A DNA stretch of 59,638 nucleotides from Actinomycetota bacterium (GCA_021324045.1 JAJPJV010000006.1:1-59638), one strand, 5' to 3'; positions 34,693-44,813 are shown, counted from the first letter of the stretch. Program-made: numbers and translations. The notes: a model not told the origin generated them from the letters alone.

Positions 34693-35478
34693 ATGCCTCG
34701 GGCCCTGTTCGTCGCCCTCGTCCACCTGAGCGCCGCAAAGGGGTGCCTGCTCGCGCTCGCCGGCCTGGGGGCGGGCCTCTTCAACGGCGTCGCCGGAGGG
34801 GGCACGCTCATCTCGTTCCCGGCACTGCTGGCGGCCGGGTATCCGGCGCTCGTCGCGAACATGACCTCCTCGGTCGGCATCTTCACCAGCTACGTGGGTA
34901 GCGTCGCCGGCTTCAGGACCGAGCTCGCCGGGCAACGTGCACGCTTGCGCATGCTCTCGCCCGTCGCCGCCGTGGGCGGCCTCGGCGGTGCCGCGCTCCT
35001 GCTCTCGACGCCGTCGCAGTCCTTCGACCGCATGGCACCCTGGCTCGTCCTCGGCGCGACGCTCCTCTTCGCTGCCGGACCCACGGTGGGCCGGCTCCTC
35101 ACCCGCTCGTCACGCGTCACGCGGACGCACCCTGTGGGTGTTCTCCTCGGCATCGGCGCTGCCTCCATCTATGGCGGTTACTTCGGGGCGGCAATGGGTG
35201 TCGTGATACTCGCGGTGCTGGGCTTGGGACTTCCCGACACGCTCCTGCGTTCGAGCGGGCTACGGGCGATGCTTTCGGTCCTCGTCAATGCGGTCGCGGC
35301 AGCCGCCTTCCTCGTCCATGGTTCACTCGCCTGGGCGGCCATCGGCTTGCTCACCTTCGGAAGCCTGCTCGGCGGCTACCTCGGCGCCCGTCTCGCGAGG
35401 CGGCTCCCGAGCCCGTGGTTCCGCACCCTCATCGTCTGCACCGGCCTTGCGACGGGAATCCGGCTCCTCGTCGGCTGA
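34693..35478 (+). CDS. TSUP (TauE/SafE) family permease
   Basis: A 261-residue membrane protein with about eight helices. The first repeat opens 'LGAGLFNGVAGGGTLISFPA' and the second 'GIGAASIYGGYFGAAMGVVI', the twin TSUP halves with their Gly-rich reentrant motifs. The family exports sulfite, sulfoacetate or related organosulfur anions. The ATG at 34693 lies 28 bp after the CYTH-CHAD stop, so cotranscription is likely. Substrate unknown. Confidence 0.85.
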   Translation: MPRALFVALVHLSAAKGCLLALAGLGAGLFNGVAGGGTLISFPALLAAGYPALVANMTSSVGIFTSYVGSVAGFRTELAGQRARLRMLSPVAAVGGLGGAALLLSTPSQSFDRMAPWLVLGATLLFAAGPTVGRLLTRSSRVTRTHPVGVLLGIGAASIYGGYFGAAMGVVILAVLGLGLPDTLLRSSGLRAMLSVLVNAVAAAAFLVHGSLAWAAIGLLTFGSLLGGYLGARLARRLPSPWFRTLIVCTGLATGIRLLVG

Positions 35479-35534
35479 GCTCGCCGGAACGCCGGGGCCG
35501 ATGTCAACGGGCGGTGCTGGAGACCTCGGAACGC

Positions 35535-37229
35535 TCAGAACGGTTGCCCGAGCGGGTAGCGACCGACGACGGCTCGCTGCAGAGCGCGTTCGAGGGCAGC
35601 CCGGGCGCTCCTGGCCTCTTCGATCGAGACAGGGACGACCTCGACCTCGTCCCCCGGCCGGCATTGGCCGATCTCCCCGAGATCCGCGCTGATCACCGTG
35701 GCGGCCACCGGGTAGCCACCCATGGTCGCGTGATCGTTCAGCAGCGCGATCGGCCCTCGGCCCGGAGGAACCTGGATGGCACCGGTCACCATCGCCTGCG
35801 ACTCCAGCTCGCGCACCAACCGTCGGCGGAACCACCCCGGCACCGGGCCCGCTGCAAGCTCGAGCCCCACCCCCACCCGGTTGCTCGCCGCGCCCACGAT
35901 TCCATGCGCGGGCTCCTCGCCACGGGCTGAGAACCACTCATGATGGGGGCCGAGCACCACCCGCACCCTTCGACGACCTCCGTGTGCGTGTTGGCCGGGC
36001 GCCCCGGTCAACACATGACTGGCGAGGGGGACTTTGGGGACGCCGACACAAAGCTCGTCACCGACCCGTAACGCCCCTGGACCGATGGCGGTGAGCACGT
36101 CGCTCGACCGGCTCCCCATCACCGGGGGAAGGTCGAACCCACCGGCGACGGCGAGGTACGCGCGTAGGCCGGACCGAACCTGGCCGATCCTCAGGCGTTG
36201 CCCGGGGAGAACCGGAACGACCCTGCCGGGCGCAACCGATGTTGCGTCGATCCAGACCTCCGGCCCCCCTCCGACGACCGCGACATATGCCGGGGCGCGA
36301 CAGGCCAAGCACGGGCCGCGTGCGGTCACCTCCAGGGTCGCGGCACCCACTGGATTGCCGACCAGCGCATTGGCGAGACGAAAGGAGACTGGATCGGCTG
36401 GACCCGATCGCGGGACACCCAGGTGGGCGAAGCCGATCCGGCCCCGATCCTGCACCGTCGTGAAGATCCCGGGATCCTCGACGACGAACGTCGGCATCTT
36501 GTCGGTCGCGCGCCACGGAGCACGAACCTTCCTCGGCGGCGCGGGGACGTCTCGCGCTCCCGAGCGTTCCCTGCGTGGCTCCACTGGGTCGAAGCGCACG
36601 CGATCGCCGGGCTTCAACAACGCGTAGGGCGCGGTCGCCGGATCGAACATCGTGAGCTCGCTCCGGCCGACGAGGTGCCAGCCACCCGGCGTTGCTTGCG
36701 GATAAACGGCGGCGTGGCCGCCGGCGATCGCAACCGCTCCCGCAGGCACCCGTGGGCGGGGTTCGCTTCGGCGGGGCACCTTGCACAACGCCGGAGGCAG
36801 CCCGGCCAGATATGCGAAGCCCGGGGAGAACCCGACGACCGCCACCTCGAGCGTCACGTTGGTGAGCATCTCGACAACTTGGGCACGACGCAGCCCCGTG
36901 ATGCGAACGACCTCTTCGAGGTCCTCCCCGTCGAAGACCACAGGGATCCGCACCGTCCGCGACCCGCTGGGCCGGCGATGCCTCGGCTCGAGGCCCTGAA
37001 GCTCGTCGACGATCGCCTCGGCAGACGCGACGAGCGGGTCGAAGCTCACGACGACCGAACGAAGTCCGGGCACGACGTCCTCGACTCCGGGCCACGATTG
37101 CTCGCGAATGGCCTCCGCAGTGCCAGCGGCAATCGTCGGGCTCTCGAGGGCGAGCACGAATGCGGCGTCACCGAATGGGCGCACCACTCCTGGCAGTGGA
37201 CCTGCCTGGAGCGAAGGGGAACGGTTCAC
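35535..37229 (-). CDS. pxpBC: PxpBC fusion: 5-oxoprolinase subunits B and C (KipI-KipA)
   Basis: A 564-residue fusion. The first ~225 residues are PxpB/KipI ('VVGFSPGFAYLAGLPPALCK' and 'IAGGHAAVYPQATPGGWHLV'). The remainder, from about 255, is PxpC/KipA ('VQDRGRIGFAHLGVPRSGPA' and 'GPIALLNDHATMGGYPVAAT'). With PxpA these form the ATP-dependent 5-oxoprolinase that recycles pyroglutamate. They are usually separate genes; the fused form is known in actinobacteria and some eukaryotes. The GTG at 37229 overlaps the pxpA stop (GTGA). Confidence 0.92.
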   Translation of the reverse strand: MNRSPSLQAGPLPGVVRPFGDAAFVLALESPTIAAGTAEAIREQSWPGVEDVVPGLRSVVVSFDPLVASAEAIVDELQGLEPRHRRPSGSRTVRIPVVFDGEDLEEVVRITGLRRAQVVEMLTNVTLEVAVVGFSPGFAYLAGLPPALCKVPRRSEPRPRVPAGAVAIAGGHAAVYPQATPGGWHLVGRSELTMFDPATAPYALLKPGDRVRFDPVEPRRERSGARDVPAPPRKVRAPWRATDKMPTFVVEDPGIFTTVQDRGRIGFAHLGVPRSGPADPVSFRLANALVGNPVGAATLEVTARGPCLACRAPAYVAVVGGGPEVWIDATSVAPGRVVPVLPGQRLRIGQVRSGLRAYLAVAGGFDLPPVMGSRSSDVLTAIGPGALRVGDELCVGVPKVPLASHVLTGAPGQHAHGGRRRVRVVLGPHHEWFSARGEEPAHGIVGAASNRVGVGLELAAGPVPGWFRRRLVRELESQAMVTGAIQVPPGRGPIALLNDHATMGGYPVAATVISADLGEIGQCRPGDEVEVVPVSIEEARSARAALERALQRAVVGRYPLGQPF

Positions 37230-38005
37230 TCCTCTTCGGCGAACGCGACGACGTCGATGCCAGCGTGCTCGAGGGCGGCTCGCACTGCTCGCGCGGCCCG
37301 GGCCACGTCGGGGGTGTCGCCGTGCAGGCACAGGGTGTCTGCACGACATTCGATCTCGCTCCCGTCGACGGTGACCACCTTGCCATCCCGGGCGATGGAC
37401 CTCGCTTGCTCGGCTACTTCCGCCGGGTCGCTGAGCACGGCATCCGCCAGATGCCGGTCGACGAGGCGTCCATCGGCTCGGTAACGACGATCACAGAACG
37501 CCTCTTGCGCGACGCGAGCACCGAGTTCCTGTGCATAACGCGTCGCCGGTGAGCCGGCCGGAAGCACCAGCCACAAGCCCTGGTCGTAGTCCGAAACTGC
37601 TTCGACGACTGCTTCGGCACACTCGAGGTCGTGCGCCATTCGATGGTAAAGGGCACCGTGAAGCTTGACCGAGCGAACGCGGGTGCCTCGAGCCCTGGCG
37701 AACGCATCGAGCGCGCCGACCTGATAAAGGACGTCACGCCGGACCTCTTGTGCTGACGCCGCCATGTCACGCCTGCCGAACCCGACAAGGTCCGGGTACG
37801 ACGGATGGGCGCCGATGCGCACGCCTCGGGCAAGGGCGGCGGCGACCGCTTCGTCCATGACTGTCGGCGTACCGGCGTGAAACCCGCAGGCAATGTGCGC
37901 CGTCGTGACGACCTCGAAGAGCGCAAGGTCGTGGTGACGTTGCCACGGACCGAACGACTCGCCGACGTCGGCGTTCAGGTCGATCCGCGGGCGCATCGAA
38001 ATCAT
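37226..38005 (-). CDS. pxpA: PxpA: 5-oxoprolinase subunit A (LamB/YcsF family)
   Basis: A 259-residue LamB/YcsF protein: 'RIDLNADVGESFGPW' at the start, 'TAHIACGFHAGTPTVM', 'RIGAHPSYPDLVGFGRR' and 'SVKLHGALYH' carry the family aspartates and histidines. It is the hydrolytic subunit acting with PxpB and PxpC. The ATG at 38005 has GGTGGGGGG upstream and overlaps the lhr stop (TAATG). It is sandwiched between lhr and pxpBC in one run of overlapping genes. Confidence 0.94.
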   Translation of the reverse strand: MISMRPRIDLNADVGESFGPWQRHHDLALFEVVTTAHIACGFHAGTPTVMDEAVAAALARGVRIGAHPSYPDLVGFGRRDMAASAQEVRRDVLYQVGALDAFARARGTRVRSVKLHGALYHRMAHDLECAEAVVEAVSDYDQGLWLVLPAGSPATRYAQELGARVAQEAFCDRRYRADGRLVDRHLADAVLSDPAEVAEQARSIARDGKVVTVDGSEIECRADTLCLHGDTPDVARAARAVRAALEHAGIDVVAFAEEE

Positions 38006-41000
38006 TATCCCCCCACCAGCAATCCATCACGGTACGCGACACTCCGGTGCCGAATCGCGGGAATTCTCGGGCCGACCAACACCGTGCCAGTGAGGTTCAG
38101 CGGATCGCTCGCTGCCACGTGGACCTCCTCGTCACTGGGTGGACGCTTCCGCACCGAGGTGAGAAGGGCGACCGCTTCGGGCAAGCCATACTGCTCGCCG
38201 GACAAGCCGGCAACGAATCGACCGCCGAGCGCCGTCCCCCTCGCTTCGAGTCGGCGAAGTCCTCGAAGGACCTCTCGCCAGGGCAGGCGGAACGATTCTC
38301 GATTCCAAAGCTCCCAACTGACCACTCCCCAGCGGACGAGCAGCTGCCAAGCGACCCGGTCCGCGACATGGTCCGGTGCTCCGGGTCCTGACGCGGGCCC
38401 ACTCTGCTCAGGCCCAAGGGGCAGGAGCGCCCAACGCCCCTCGCCGACCCCTGAGCCGATCGGCGCACGATGCCGCCCCAGGGTCGTCCTTCGATGCTGG
38501 CCAGCGCGCCTGCGGCGCCCCGCCAGCAAGGAACGCACTGCTGCGAACGCGTCAGCCGTCACGAGGCCACGGGTCACGAGGTCCCAGAGGCCCTCGTCCA
38601 CCTCGGTCGGCAATCGCCCGGTCAGGCTCGGGAGCTCGGAGCGGAACCGCGCCCCGCTTGCACGCAGGACCTCGAGAACTTCAGCTGCCGGCCCAGCTGC
38701 CGGAGCACTGGGAACCGCTTCGTTTCGAACAGCGGCCAGCAGCAGCCCGAGCGACTCCCGGGGCACGATGGCCAGCGGCGTCGCCGGCGAGGGCGTCGAC
38801 GACCCCCGCCGAGCGAGCGCAAGGTCACCGTCTCCTCCCCTCGCAGGATCGACACGTTCGCCTCGAGGCGTCAGCCGACACCACGCCACCTCCCCCGCCA
38901 AGCACAGCTCGTCGAGCCAGCGGGGCTCATAGCACTTGAGGCGAGCCGGCAACACATGGGATTCCCATTCCGAAGCAGGAACCTCGATCCCCGCCAGCTG
39001 ATCGATGATCGCCATCAGACCGGACCGACCCTCGAGCTGCGAGCCTGGAGCGGCGTGCTGCCAGCGCGTCAGGAACTGGACGAACTGGGCGAGGGTTGCG
39101 GGCTCGCTTCGGTGCCGGCGCCGATCGCGGCTGGCGGCATGCAGCCGGACCAAAAGGTGGCGCGCGCACCAGCGACCGTCGGGGAGGGCGATCGCGAAAC
39201 CCTGCGAAACGAGCCTTGCGAGAGCGGTGCGCGCCCGTCCGGGTGGAAGCGGGGCACCGCGCAGCGGACCACCGTTCAGCGCCGCCTCGCTCACGAGGTC
39301 CGATTCCCGCACCGGACCGAGTCGTTCCAGGTGCCCGGCGATGCAGTCGGCGGCAGCGGAATCGTCGGTTGCGAAGGCTGCGGCGACACCGAGCCGCTCG
39401 GTCGCCACCCAAGAGCCTTCCACGACACCGGAGCGCCCGTCGCGACGCAGCTCTTCGAACAACGCTTCCCATTCAGGAACCGGCCGACAGGCAACTAATG
39501 AGAGCAGAAGCTCGTGGAGCTCGTCCGCGTCCCGTGGATTCGGCCGCACCTGGTCGAGCACCTCGTTCACGGCCCCACGCTCCAGTGGCGCAAGCTCGGC
39601 AACGGCAACAGGAAGCCCTGATGACCCATCGGATCCGGCGGCACCCCGGCGCAGTTTCACCGATCGGGAACGGCGCTCCTCGAGTGGAGCCCCGTCGAGA
39701 AACGTGTAGGGCCTTGCCGACAAGATGCCGTGGGCAAACGGAGAGGGGTGGGAGGACTCCACGAGGTGGACCCGAATCCGCCCGTTCTCCACGCCCTCGA
39801 GGAACTGAACCAACCCGGCAGTGTCCAGCGCCTCTTTTAGGCAGTCCCGGATGGTCTGTTCCACAAGGACGTGATCCGGGACCTCGATCGGGCCCGCCGG
39901 GGCGTTCTCCCGGCACGCCACCAATGACGGCCATGTCGCTGCAAGGACGTCGTCAGCCTCCAGACGCTGAAGATGGATGGGACGCCGATGGCCTCCGCGC
40001 GAACGCGGGACGATCAGGGCTCGACTGCAGTTCCAACGCCATCGTGAGGCGAACATTGGATGTGCGAGCACTGCCTGGACCAGCACCTCGTGCACTGACT
40101 TGCTGGAGAGCATCCTCAGGACCGCTCCCAGGCCGAAGCTGTGCTGGGGGCCGAGGGCGAGGGTGACGGTGTCGTCGTCTGCAGCTGCCTGGAGCTCGAA
40201 GTCGAAGTTGACGCAAAAGCGCTTGCGCAGTGCCAGCGCCAGCGCTCGGTTCACGGCGCCACCGAATGGCGCGTGGATGACGAGCTGGGAGCCTTCGGTC
40301 TCGTCGAAGAAGCGCTCGACGACGACATCGTGGTGGGTCGGCATCACACCGAGCGCGGCCCGCCCTTCAGCCAGATACGTGACGAGCTGGTCGGCTGCTT
40401 CGCCCGTGACCCCCGCAAATTCTCCCACCACCGTGCGAGCGGCGTCGACGCCAGCGTCGAGCAGCGCCCGCTCCACTGCCGCCCGCAATCCGCTCACCGC
40501 TTCGGAGAGCTCAGGGGTGCGAGCCGGTGCCTCGCCCAACCAGAACGGGACCGTCGGCGGGGCATTCCCCGCGTCATCGACGCGAACCGTGCCAACCTCC
40601 ACCCGTTTGACTCGCCACGAATGCGTGCCGAGAAGGAACACGTCACCGATGCTCGCTTCGACTGCGAAGTCCTCGTGGACAGATCCGACGGTGGTTCCCT
40701 CGGGGTCGAGCACGACCCGGTACTCCGCGGTCTCGGGAATCGCACCGCCGTTCGTGAGCGCGGCGAGACGTGCGCCGCGGCGCGGCCGCAAACGCCCATT
40801 GACGCCGTCCCGGTGCAGATGCATCCCTCGCCGTCCCCTCCCCGTCGGGATCCCAGACGACACCAGGTCAACCACTGCATCGAAGTCCTCCCTCCGAAGG
40901 TCCGCAAACGAAGCAGCGCGACGGACCAGGGAGAACAGCGCCGCTTCCTCCCACTCTCCGGCAGCAGCGACCTCTGCAACGATCTGCTGCGCCAACACGT

Positions 41001-42360
41001 CGAGGGGGCAGCTCACGGGTCGAACCGCATCGAGCTCGCCCCGGCGGAGCGCGGCGAGCAAGGCCGTGCATTCGACGAGCTCGTCGCGCGTCAGCGGGTA
41101 GAGACGACCGACCGGTGTCCCGTCCCGCCGGTGGTTCGCCCGGCCGACGCGCTGAAGGAACGTCCCGATCGCCCGCGGGGACCCGATCTGGCACACCAGG
41201 TCGACGGGGCCTACGTCGATCCCGAGTTCGAGCGACGCAGTGGCAACCAGGGCGCGCAGCGAGCCGTCCCGGAGCCGGGCCTCAACCCAGCGACGGCGCT
41301 CCGCCGAGAGGCTTCCGTGGTGGGCTGCGACGACGGGCCCGGGATCCCCAGGACATCGGGACGGTGGTGGACGAGTCCCGCGATCGACGTCCTCCGACAC
41401 CGCTTGGCCACCTTCGACCTGACCGGCCCCGAGGTCCGCGAGCCGTTCGCTCAAGAGGTGCGCCACCCGTTCCGACAGCTTCCGTGTGTTCACGAACACC
41501 AACGTGGTGCGGTGGCTGCGGACCTGGTCGGCGATGAGATCCATGACCTGGAGGAACTGCTCGTGCGGCATCACGGCCTCGAGTTCGGCATCGGGCAGAG
41601 CGATCGCCACGTCCATCTCACGGCGGTGCCCGCAGTCCACCACCGCCGGCAGTGGACGGTCGGGCCCCGAACCGGCCAGCAGCCGGGCGACGACTTCCAG
41701 CGGGCGTTGCGTCGCCGACAAGCCGATCCGCTGCAGCCGGCCTCCTTCGGACTCGACGACGTGGGCCAAGCGCTCAAGGCTGAGCCCGAGATGGGCACCC
41801 CGCTTGTCCCGGGCCAAGGCGTGCACCTCGTCGACGATCACCGTACGGACACCGCCCAGCATCGCCCGGGAAGACTCGGCGGTCAGCAGCAAATAGAGCG
41901 ATTCCGGTGTGGTGACGAGCAGGTCCGGCGGGGATTTGCGCATCGCGACTCGCTGTGCCGAGCGCGTGTCCGATGTCCGAACAGCGACGGACAGCTCGGG
42001 CAGCCGACAACCGATCCGCGCACCCTCACGACGGATTCCGGCCAGTGGCAGCTGCAGGTTGTGGTGGATGTCCGCGGCCAGGGCCCTGAGGGGGGAGATG
42101 TAGAGCACCAAGGGGCGGCGGGGCTCGCAACCGATTTCACCCGCTCTCCGCAGCGCCGCGTCGATCGCGACCAGGAATCCGGTCAGCGTCTTGCCGGTGC
42201 CGGTCGGCGAGGCAACGAGGACGTCGCCCCCGGTGGCGATCAACGGCCAGGATGCTGCCTGTGGTGCAGTGGGGCCGTCGGGAAACTGGTTCGCGAACCA
42301 CGAGCCGATCGCCGGATGAAAACGATCGAGCACCGCCAAGGGCCCGCTGTGGTTCGTCAC
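38005..42360 (-). CDS. lhr: Lhr-family ATP-dependent helicase (long form)
   Basis: A 1451-residue helicase from the GTG at 42360. Walker A is in 'VASPTGTGKTLTGFLVAIDA', motif II is DEVH (VIVDEVHALARDKRGAHLGL), and motif VI is QRVGRANHRRDG, followed by the Lhr winged-helix/beta-barrel region. A ~600-residue C-terminal domain, as in mycobacterial Lhr, completes the protein. Lhr translocates 3'-5' on ssDNA and unwinds RNA:DNA hybrids, and in mycobacteria it is DNA-damage induced. The start overlaps the patatin stop (GTGA) and the stop overlaps the pxpA start. No SOS box is seen close by. Confidence 0.93.
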   Translation of the reverse strand: MTNHSGPLAVLDRFHPAIGSWFANQFPDGPTAPQAASWPLIATGGDVLVASPTGTGKTLTGFLVAIDAALRRAGEIGCEPRRPLVLYISPLRALAADIHHNLQLPLAGIRREGARIGCRLPELSVAVRTSDTRSAQRVAMRKSPPDLLVTTPESLYLLLTAESSRAMLGGVRTVIVDEVHALARDKRGAHLGLSLERLAHVVESEGGRLQRIGLSATQRPLEVVARLLAGSGPDRPLPAVVDCGHRREMDVAIALPDAELEAVMPHEQFLQVMDLIADQVRSHRTTLVFVNTRKLSERVAHLLSERLADLGAGQVEGGQAVSEDVDRGTRPPPSRCPGDPGPVVAAHHGSLSAERRRWVEARLRDGSLRALVATASLELGIDVGPVDLVCQIGSPRAIGTFLQRVGRANHRRDGTPVGRLYPLTRDELVECTALLAALRRGELDAVRPVSCPLDVLAQQIVAEVAAAGEWEEAALFSLVRRAASFADLRREDFDAVVDLVSSGIPTGRGRRGMHLHRDGVNGRLRPRRGARLAALTNGGAIPETAEYRVVLDPEGTTVGSVHEDFAVEASIGDVFLLGTHSWRVKRVEVGTVRVDDAGNAPPTVPFWLGEAPARTPELSEAVSGLRAAVERALLDAGVDAARTVVGEFAGVTGEAADQLVTYLAEGRAALGVMPTHHDVVVERFFDETEGSQLVIHAPFGGAVNRALALALRKRFCVNFDFELQAAADDDTVTLALGPQHSFGLGAVLRMLSSKSVHEVLVQAVLAHPMFASRWRWNCSRALIVPRSRGGHRRPIHLQRLEADDVLAATWPSLVACRENAPAGPIEVPDHVLVEQTIRDCLKEALDTAGLVQFLEGVENGRIRVHLVESSHPSPFAHGILSARPYTFLDGAPLEERRSRSVKLRRGAAGSDGSSGLPVAVAELAPLERGAVNEVLDQVRPNPRDADELHELLLSLVACRPVPEWEALFEELRRDGRSGVVEGSWVATERLGVAAAFATDDSAAADCIAGHLERLGPVRESDLVSEAALNGGPLRGAPLPPGRARTALARLVSQGFAIALPDGRWCARHLLVRLHAASRDRRRHRSEPATLAQFVQFLTRWQHAAPGSQLEGRSGLMAIIDQLAGIEVPASEWESHVLPARLKCYEPRWLDELCLAGEVAWCRLTPRGERVDPARGGDGDLALARRGSSTPSPATPLAIVPRESLGLLLAAVRNEAVPSAPAAGPAAEVLEVLRASGARFRSELPSLTGRLPTEVDEGLWDLVTRGLVTADAFAAVRSLLAGRRRRAGQHRRTTLGRHRAPIGSGVGEGRWALLPLGPEQSGPASGPGAPDHVADRVAWQLLVRWGVVSWELWNRESFRLPWREVLRGLRRLEARGTALGGRFVAGLSGEQYGLPEAVALLTSVRKRPPSDEEVHVAASDPLNLTGTVLVGPRIPAIRHRSVAYRDGLLVGG

Positions 42361-43235
42361 AGCGCAATCCCGCCAGCGGCCTGTGCGGAGTCGGGCTGCG
42401 CGCCGTCGAGCACGGCCCGGACCACGGCGCGACCGCGCTCCACCATGGCATGGGTCGCCCCGAAGTCCCGGTAATCGAATGGCGGTCGAGCCCCTCCGCT
42501 CAGGATCGTGACCTCGACGTTGGGGGGAACCGTTTCGAGGTCTCGTGCGAAACGCGCATGGATGGTCAGGAAGAACGCGTTGACCACCGACTCGAGCGGG
42601 CGCTTGGCGGGCCGCGGTCGATAGCGTGCCGGACCGCACAGCAAGACGAAGATCCGCTCCGCACCCCCGGCGATCGCTCGACTGATGGGGACATTGTTGA
42701 CCACACCGCCGTCGACGAATTGCTCACCGCCGATCTCCACGGGTGGGAAGATCCCCGGGATCGCCGCGGATGCGAGGATCGCGTCGACCGCCGGCCCCTG
42801 GTCGAACCATCGCTCCGAGCCGTCCGACAACGACGTGGCCACCACTTCGAGTGGGATCTCCGCATCCTCGAGGCGCTCGAAGCGCAGCCCGTCCTCGATC
42901 ACCTTGCGCAGGCCAGTATTGGGGTGCATCGACTCGCGCTGGGCAAGGAGCGTCCAAGGACCGTGCACCCGGCTTCGGGGGAACACGTCATCGGACCGCA
43001 GGTTCCGCCACACGGCCTCCAGCCTCGCCATCCCTTCCGGTGTCGGGTCACCGCAGAAGGCAGCACCGTTGACGGCACCAACGGAGGCGCCGTAGAGGCG
43101 GTCAGGGACGATGCCACGGCTCACCAGCTCCGCCAGCATTCCCACCTGCACTGCGCCCCGCGTCCCTCCGCCTGCGAGGACGAAGGCGGTCCTGGGGGCC
43201 TTCTGCGATCGCCGGCCGTCACGGGCGCGGCGCAT
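42357..43235 (-). CDS. Patatin-like phospholipase
   Basis: A 292-residue patatin domain. The oxyanion loop GGGTRGAVQVG (22-32), nucleophile elbow GASVG (S51) and DGG of the catalytic dyad (near residue 164, in FVDGGVVNNVP) are all intact. Such enzymes hydrolyse acyl esters of membrane lipids. I chose the ATG at 43235 because GAGGTG sits six bases before it; a GTG at 43244 is the alternative. It begins the overlapped unit patatin-lhr-pxpA-pxpBC. Confidence 0.88.
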   Translation of the reverse strand: MRRARDGRRSQKAPRTAFVLAGGGTRGAVQVGMLAELVSRGIVPDRLYGASVGAVNGAAFCGDPTPEGMARLEAVWRNLRSDDVFPRSRVHGPWTLLAQRESMHPNTGLRKVIEDGLRFERLEDAEIPLEVVATSLSDGSERWFDQGPAVDAILASAAIPGIFPPVEIGGEQFVDGGVVNNVPISRAIAGGAERIFVLLCGPARYRPRPAKRPLESVVNAFFLTIHARFARDLETVPPNVEVTILSGGARPPFDYRDFGATHAMVERGRAVVRAVLDGAQPDSAQAAGGIAL

Positions 43236-43409
43236 CGTGACCACCTCTGGCTTCCGGTCGGCTCACCTCGTGTGCTCCGTGCTCACCTTGCGACGCCTTC
43301 GACGACGACCACCTCTCGAGGACCCTGGCTCGGCCGGCGGCTCTTTGCAACATCGACCCTGGCATCGAGGCGCCTCCCAGAACCGCGCGATCGGTGCCAT
43401 GCGCCGGGC

Positions 43410-43646
43410 CTATCGTTGCGCACCTGCAGGCGGCCCAGCGTCATCCGCCGGCGGAGATTCCTCCCTTCGCGTCGCCGAGAGCTGGCGTAAACGTCGCTCC
43501 TGCCACGCTTTTCTCTTCGGCCGGTCCGTCCGCACGCCCCAGCGGATGGCCACTGCCGCCAGGACCCCGAAGGCCAGCACGAAAATGGCGAACCCCACCC
43601 CGAAGGCCACGTCCGAAGCAGCCACGACCCGGGAGAACGCCTGCAC
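43410..43646 (-). CDS. Small single-span membrane protein (78 aa)
   Basis: The 78-residue protein has one strong membrane helix at about residues 12-36 (DVAFGVGFAIFVLAFGVLAA). A basic cytoplasmic stretch (RTDRPKRKAWQERRLRQL) and a Pro/Ala-rich tail follow. It starts at a GTG at 43646 with no obvious ribosome site. I see no family assignment. It lies between the patatin operon and the IS110 relic, and about 270 bp upstream of it (43647-43920) shows no supported gene. Confidence 0.5.
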   Translation of the reverse strand: MQAFSRVVAASDVAFGVGFAIFVLAFGVLAAVAIRWGVRTDRPKRKAWQERRLRQLSATRREESPPADDAGPPAGAQR

Positions 43647-43920
43647 GCTCTGACAGGGTAGGTGCCAACGGCGACGTCGGTGACGCTCCGCTCGTTGTCA
43701 AGCGGCGTTCTCCTCGAGGCGGGCGTCGCGGCGTCTGATGCGGCAGCGAGGAACGTCTCATCGCGACGCGCACGCTCGGTGTCGAAGTCGAGCGAGCGTT
43801 CGAGGCGAGAGACGTGGATGGGCCCGGTGCCAAGGGTCTTTGTGCCGGTGACGAGGCTGAGGCCGGCCTCCTTTTGAGCGACGCGGAGCTGCTCGCCAGC
43901 GGGGATCGTCTCCTGGGCGG

Positions 43921-44690
43921 AGGTAGTGAAAGACCTCGCGGGCGCAGGCCGCGAACGATGTCGCGGTCGGACGTTCCCTCGGCGCGTCGGCGAACAGCGT
44001 CGGTCGTGGTCCTCTCGTCGCAGGTGGGGCGCGCCATGACGATGCACCACAGGGCGTGGTTCGCCTGGCGGTTGCCGGAGCGATTGAGCCGTGGCAGACG
44101 ACCTTTGCCTGAGGAGGGCTCCACCGGCGAGACCCCACAGAGGGCAGCAACGGCCGCCTCGTTGTGCAGGCCATCAGGGTTCTCGCCCGCGGCGAGCGAG
44201 ATGGCGGCAACGTCGACACCGAGCCCTTCACGCCGCGAAGCGCCGGGTTGGCCTTCGCGGTCCGCTCGTCGAGGGGCTCTTCGAGCTCTCCGATCTCCTT
44301 GCTCAGTGCCCCGTCGCGACGAGCCAGCGTCCACAGGGCCATGCGGGTCGCCGCGACCGGCTCGGAGCCGCCCGCCCCGAGATGAACGCGCGCGCAGCGA
44401 GCGACTCGCTCGGCGGTCGACAGTGGCCCGAGAACCGCTCGCCGCTCGTCCGAGGCCGTGACGATGAGACGCGCCGAGGTGAACGCGACGCGCAGCACCC
44501 GGATCGACTCGACGCCGCCGCCCTTGGTCTTCGGCGCTACGGTCGCTTCGCCACTGAGCACGGCATGCGCGGCTGGCTCACTCAGTGTCCACGGTGTCGG
44601 ACTTGCCCCGCCAGCGTCGGGCCTGGCGGTGCGGCCGGTTCACCTCGACGACCTCGACGCCCCCGCCCAAGGCTCCGATCAGGTCACCTC
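43921..44690 (-). mobile_element. Decayed IS110-family transposase
   Basis: Pieces of an IS110 (DEDD + Transposase_20) transposase appear in order on the minus strand but in different frames. 'VEVVEVNRPHRQARRWRGKS' and DTVDTE come first. A frameshift leads to 'HAVLSGEATVAPKTKGGGVE' and SIRVLRVAF. Another leads to 'AVAALCGVSPVEPSSGKGRL' and 'LNRSGNRQANHALWCIVMAR', and a last one to REVFHYLR. The N-terminal DEDD motif is missing. Three frame changes and the lost 5' end make it non-functional. IS110 elements have no long terminal inverted repeats, so the exact ends cannot be set. Confidence 0.85.
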
Positions 44691-44813
44691 CGTCCGACCG
44701 GGTGGTCGCGCGTCCCGGGAGGTGGAACTCGACCGACAGATCAGCGACAGGGCACGAAGCCAGTCACACGCTTCGGGTCAGGCCAAGCGCCCCGTTCCCA
44801 GGACTTGACCATC

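Noticed and set aside
40141-42474. A 777-codon plus-strand frame opposite lhr
   Set aside because: Purely a consequence of high G+C third positions in the lhr coding strand; no domain is visible.
43283-44050. A 255-codon minus-strand frame spanning 43650-43920
   Set aside because: Only its start is IS110-like and the rest has no family features; part of it covers the better membrane gene at 43410-43646.
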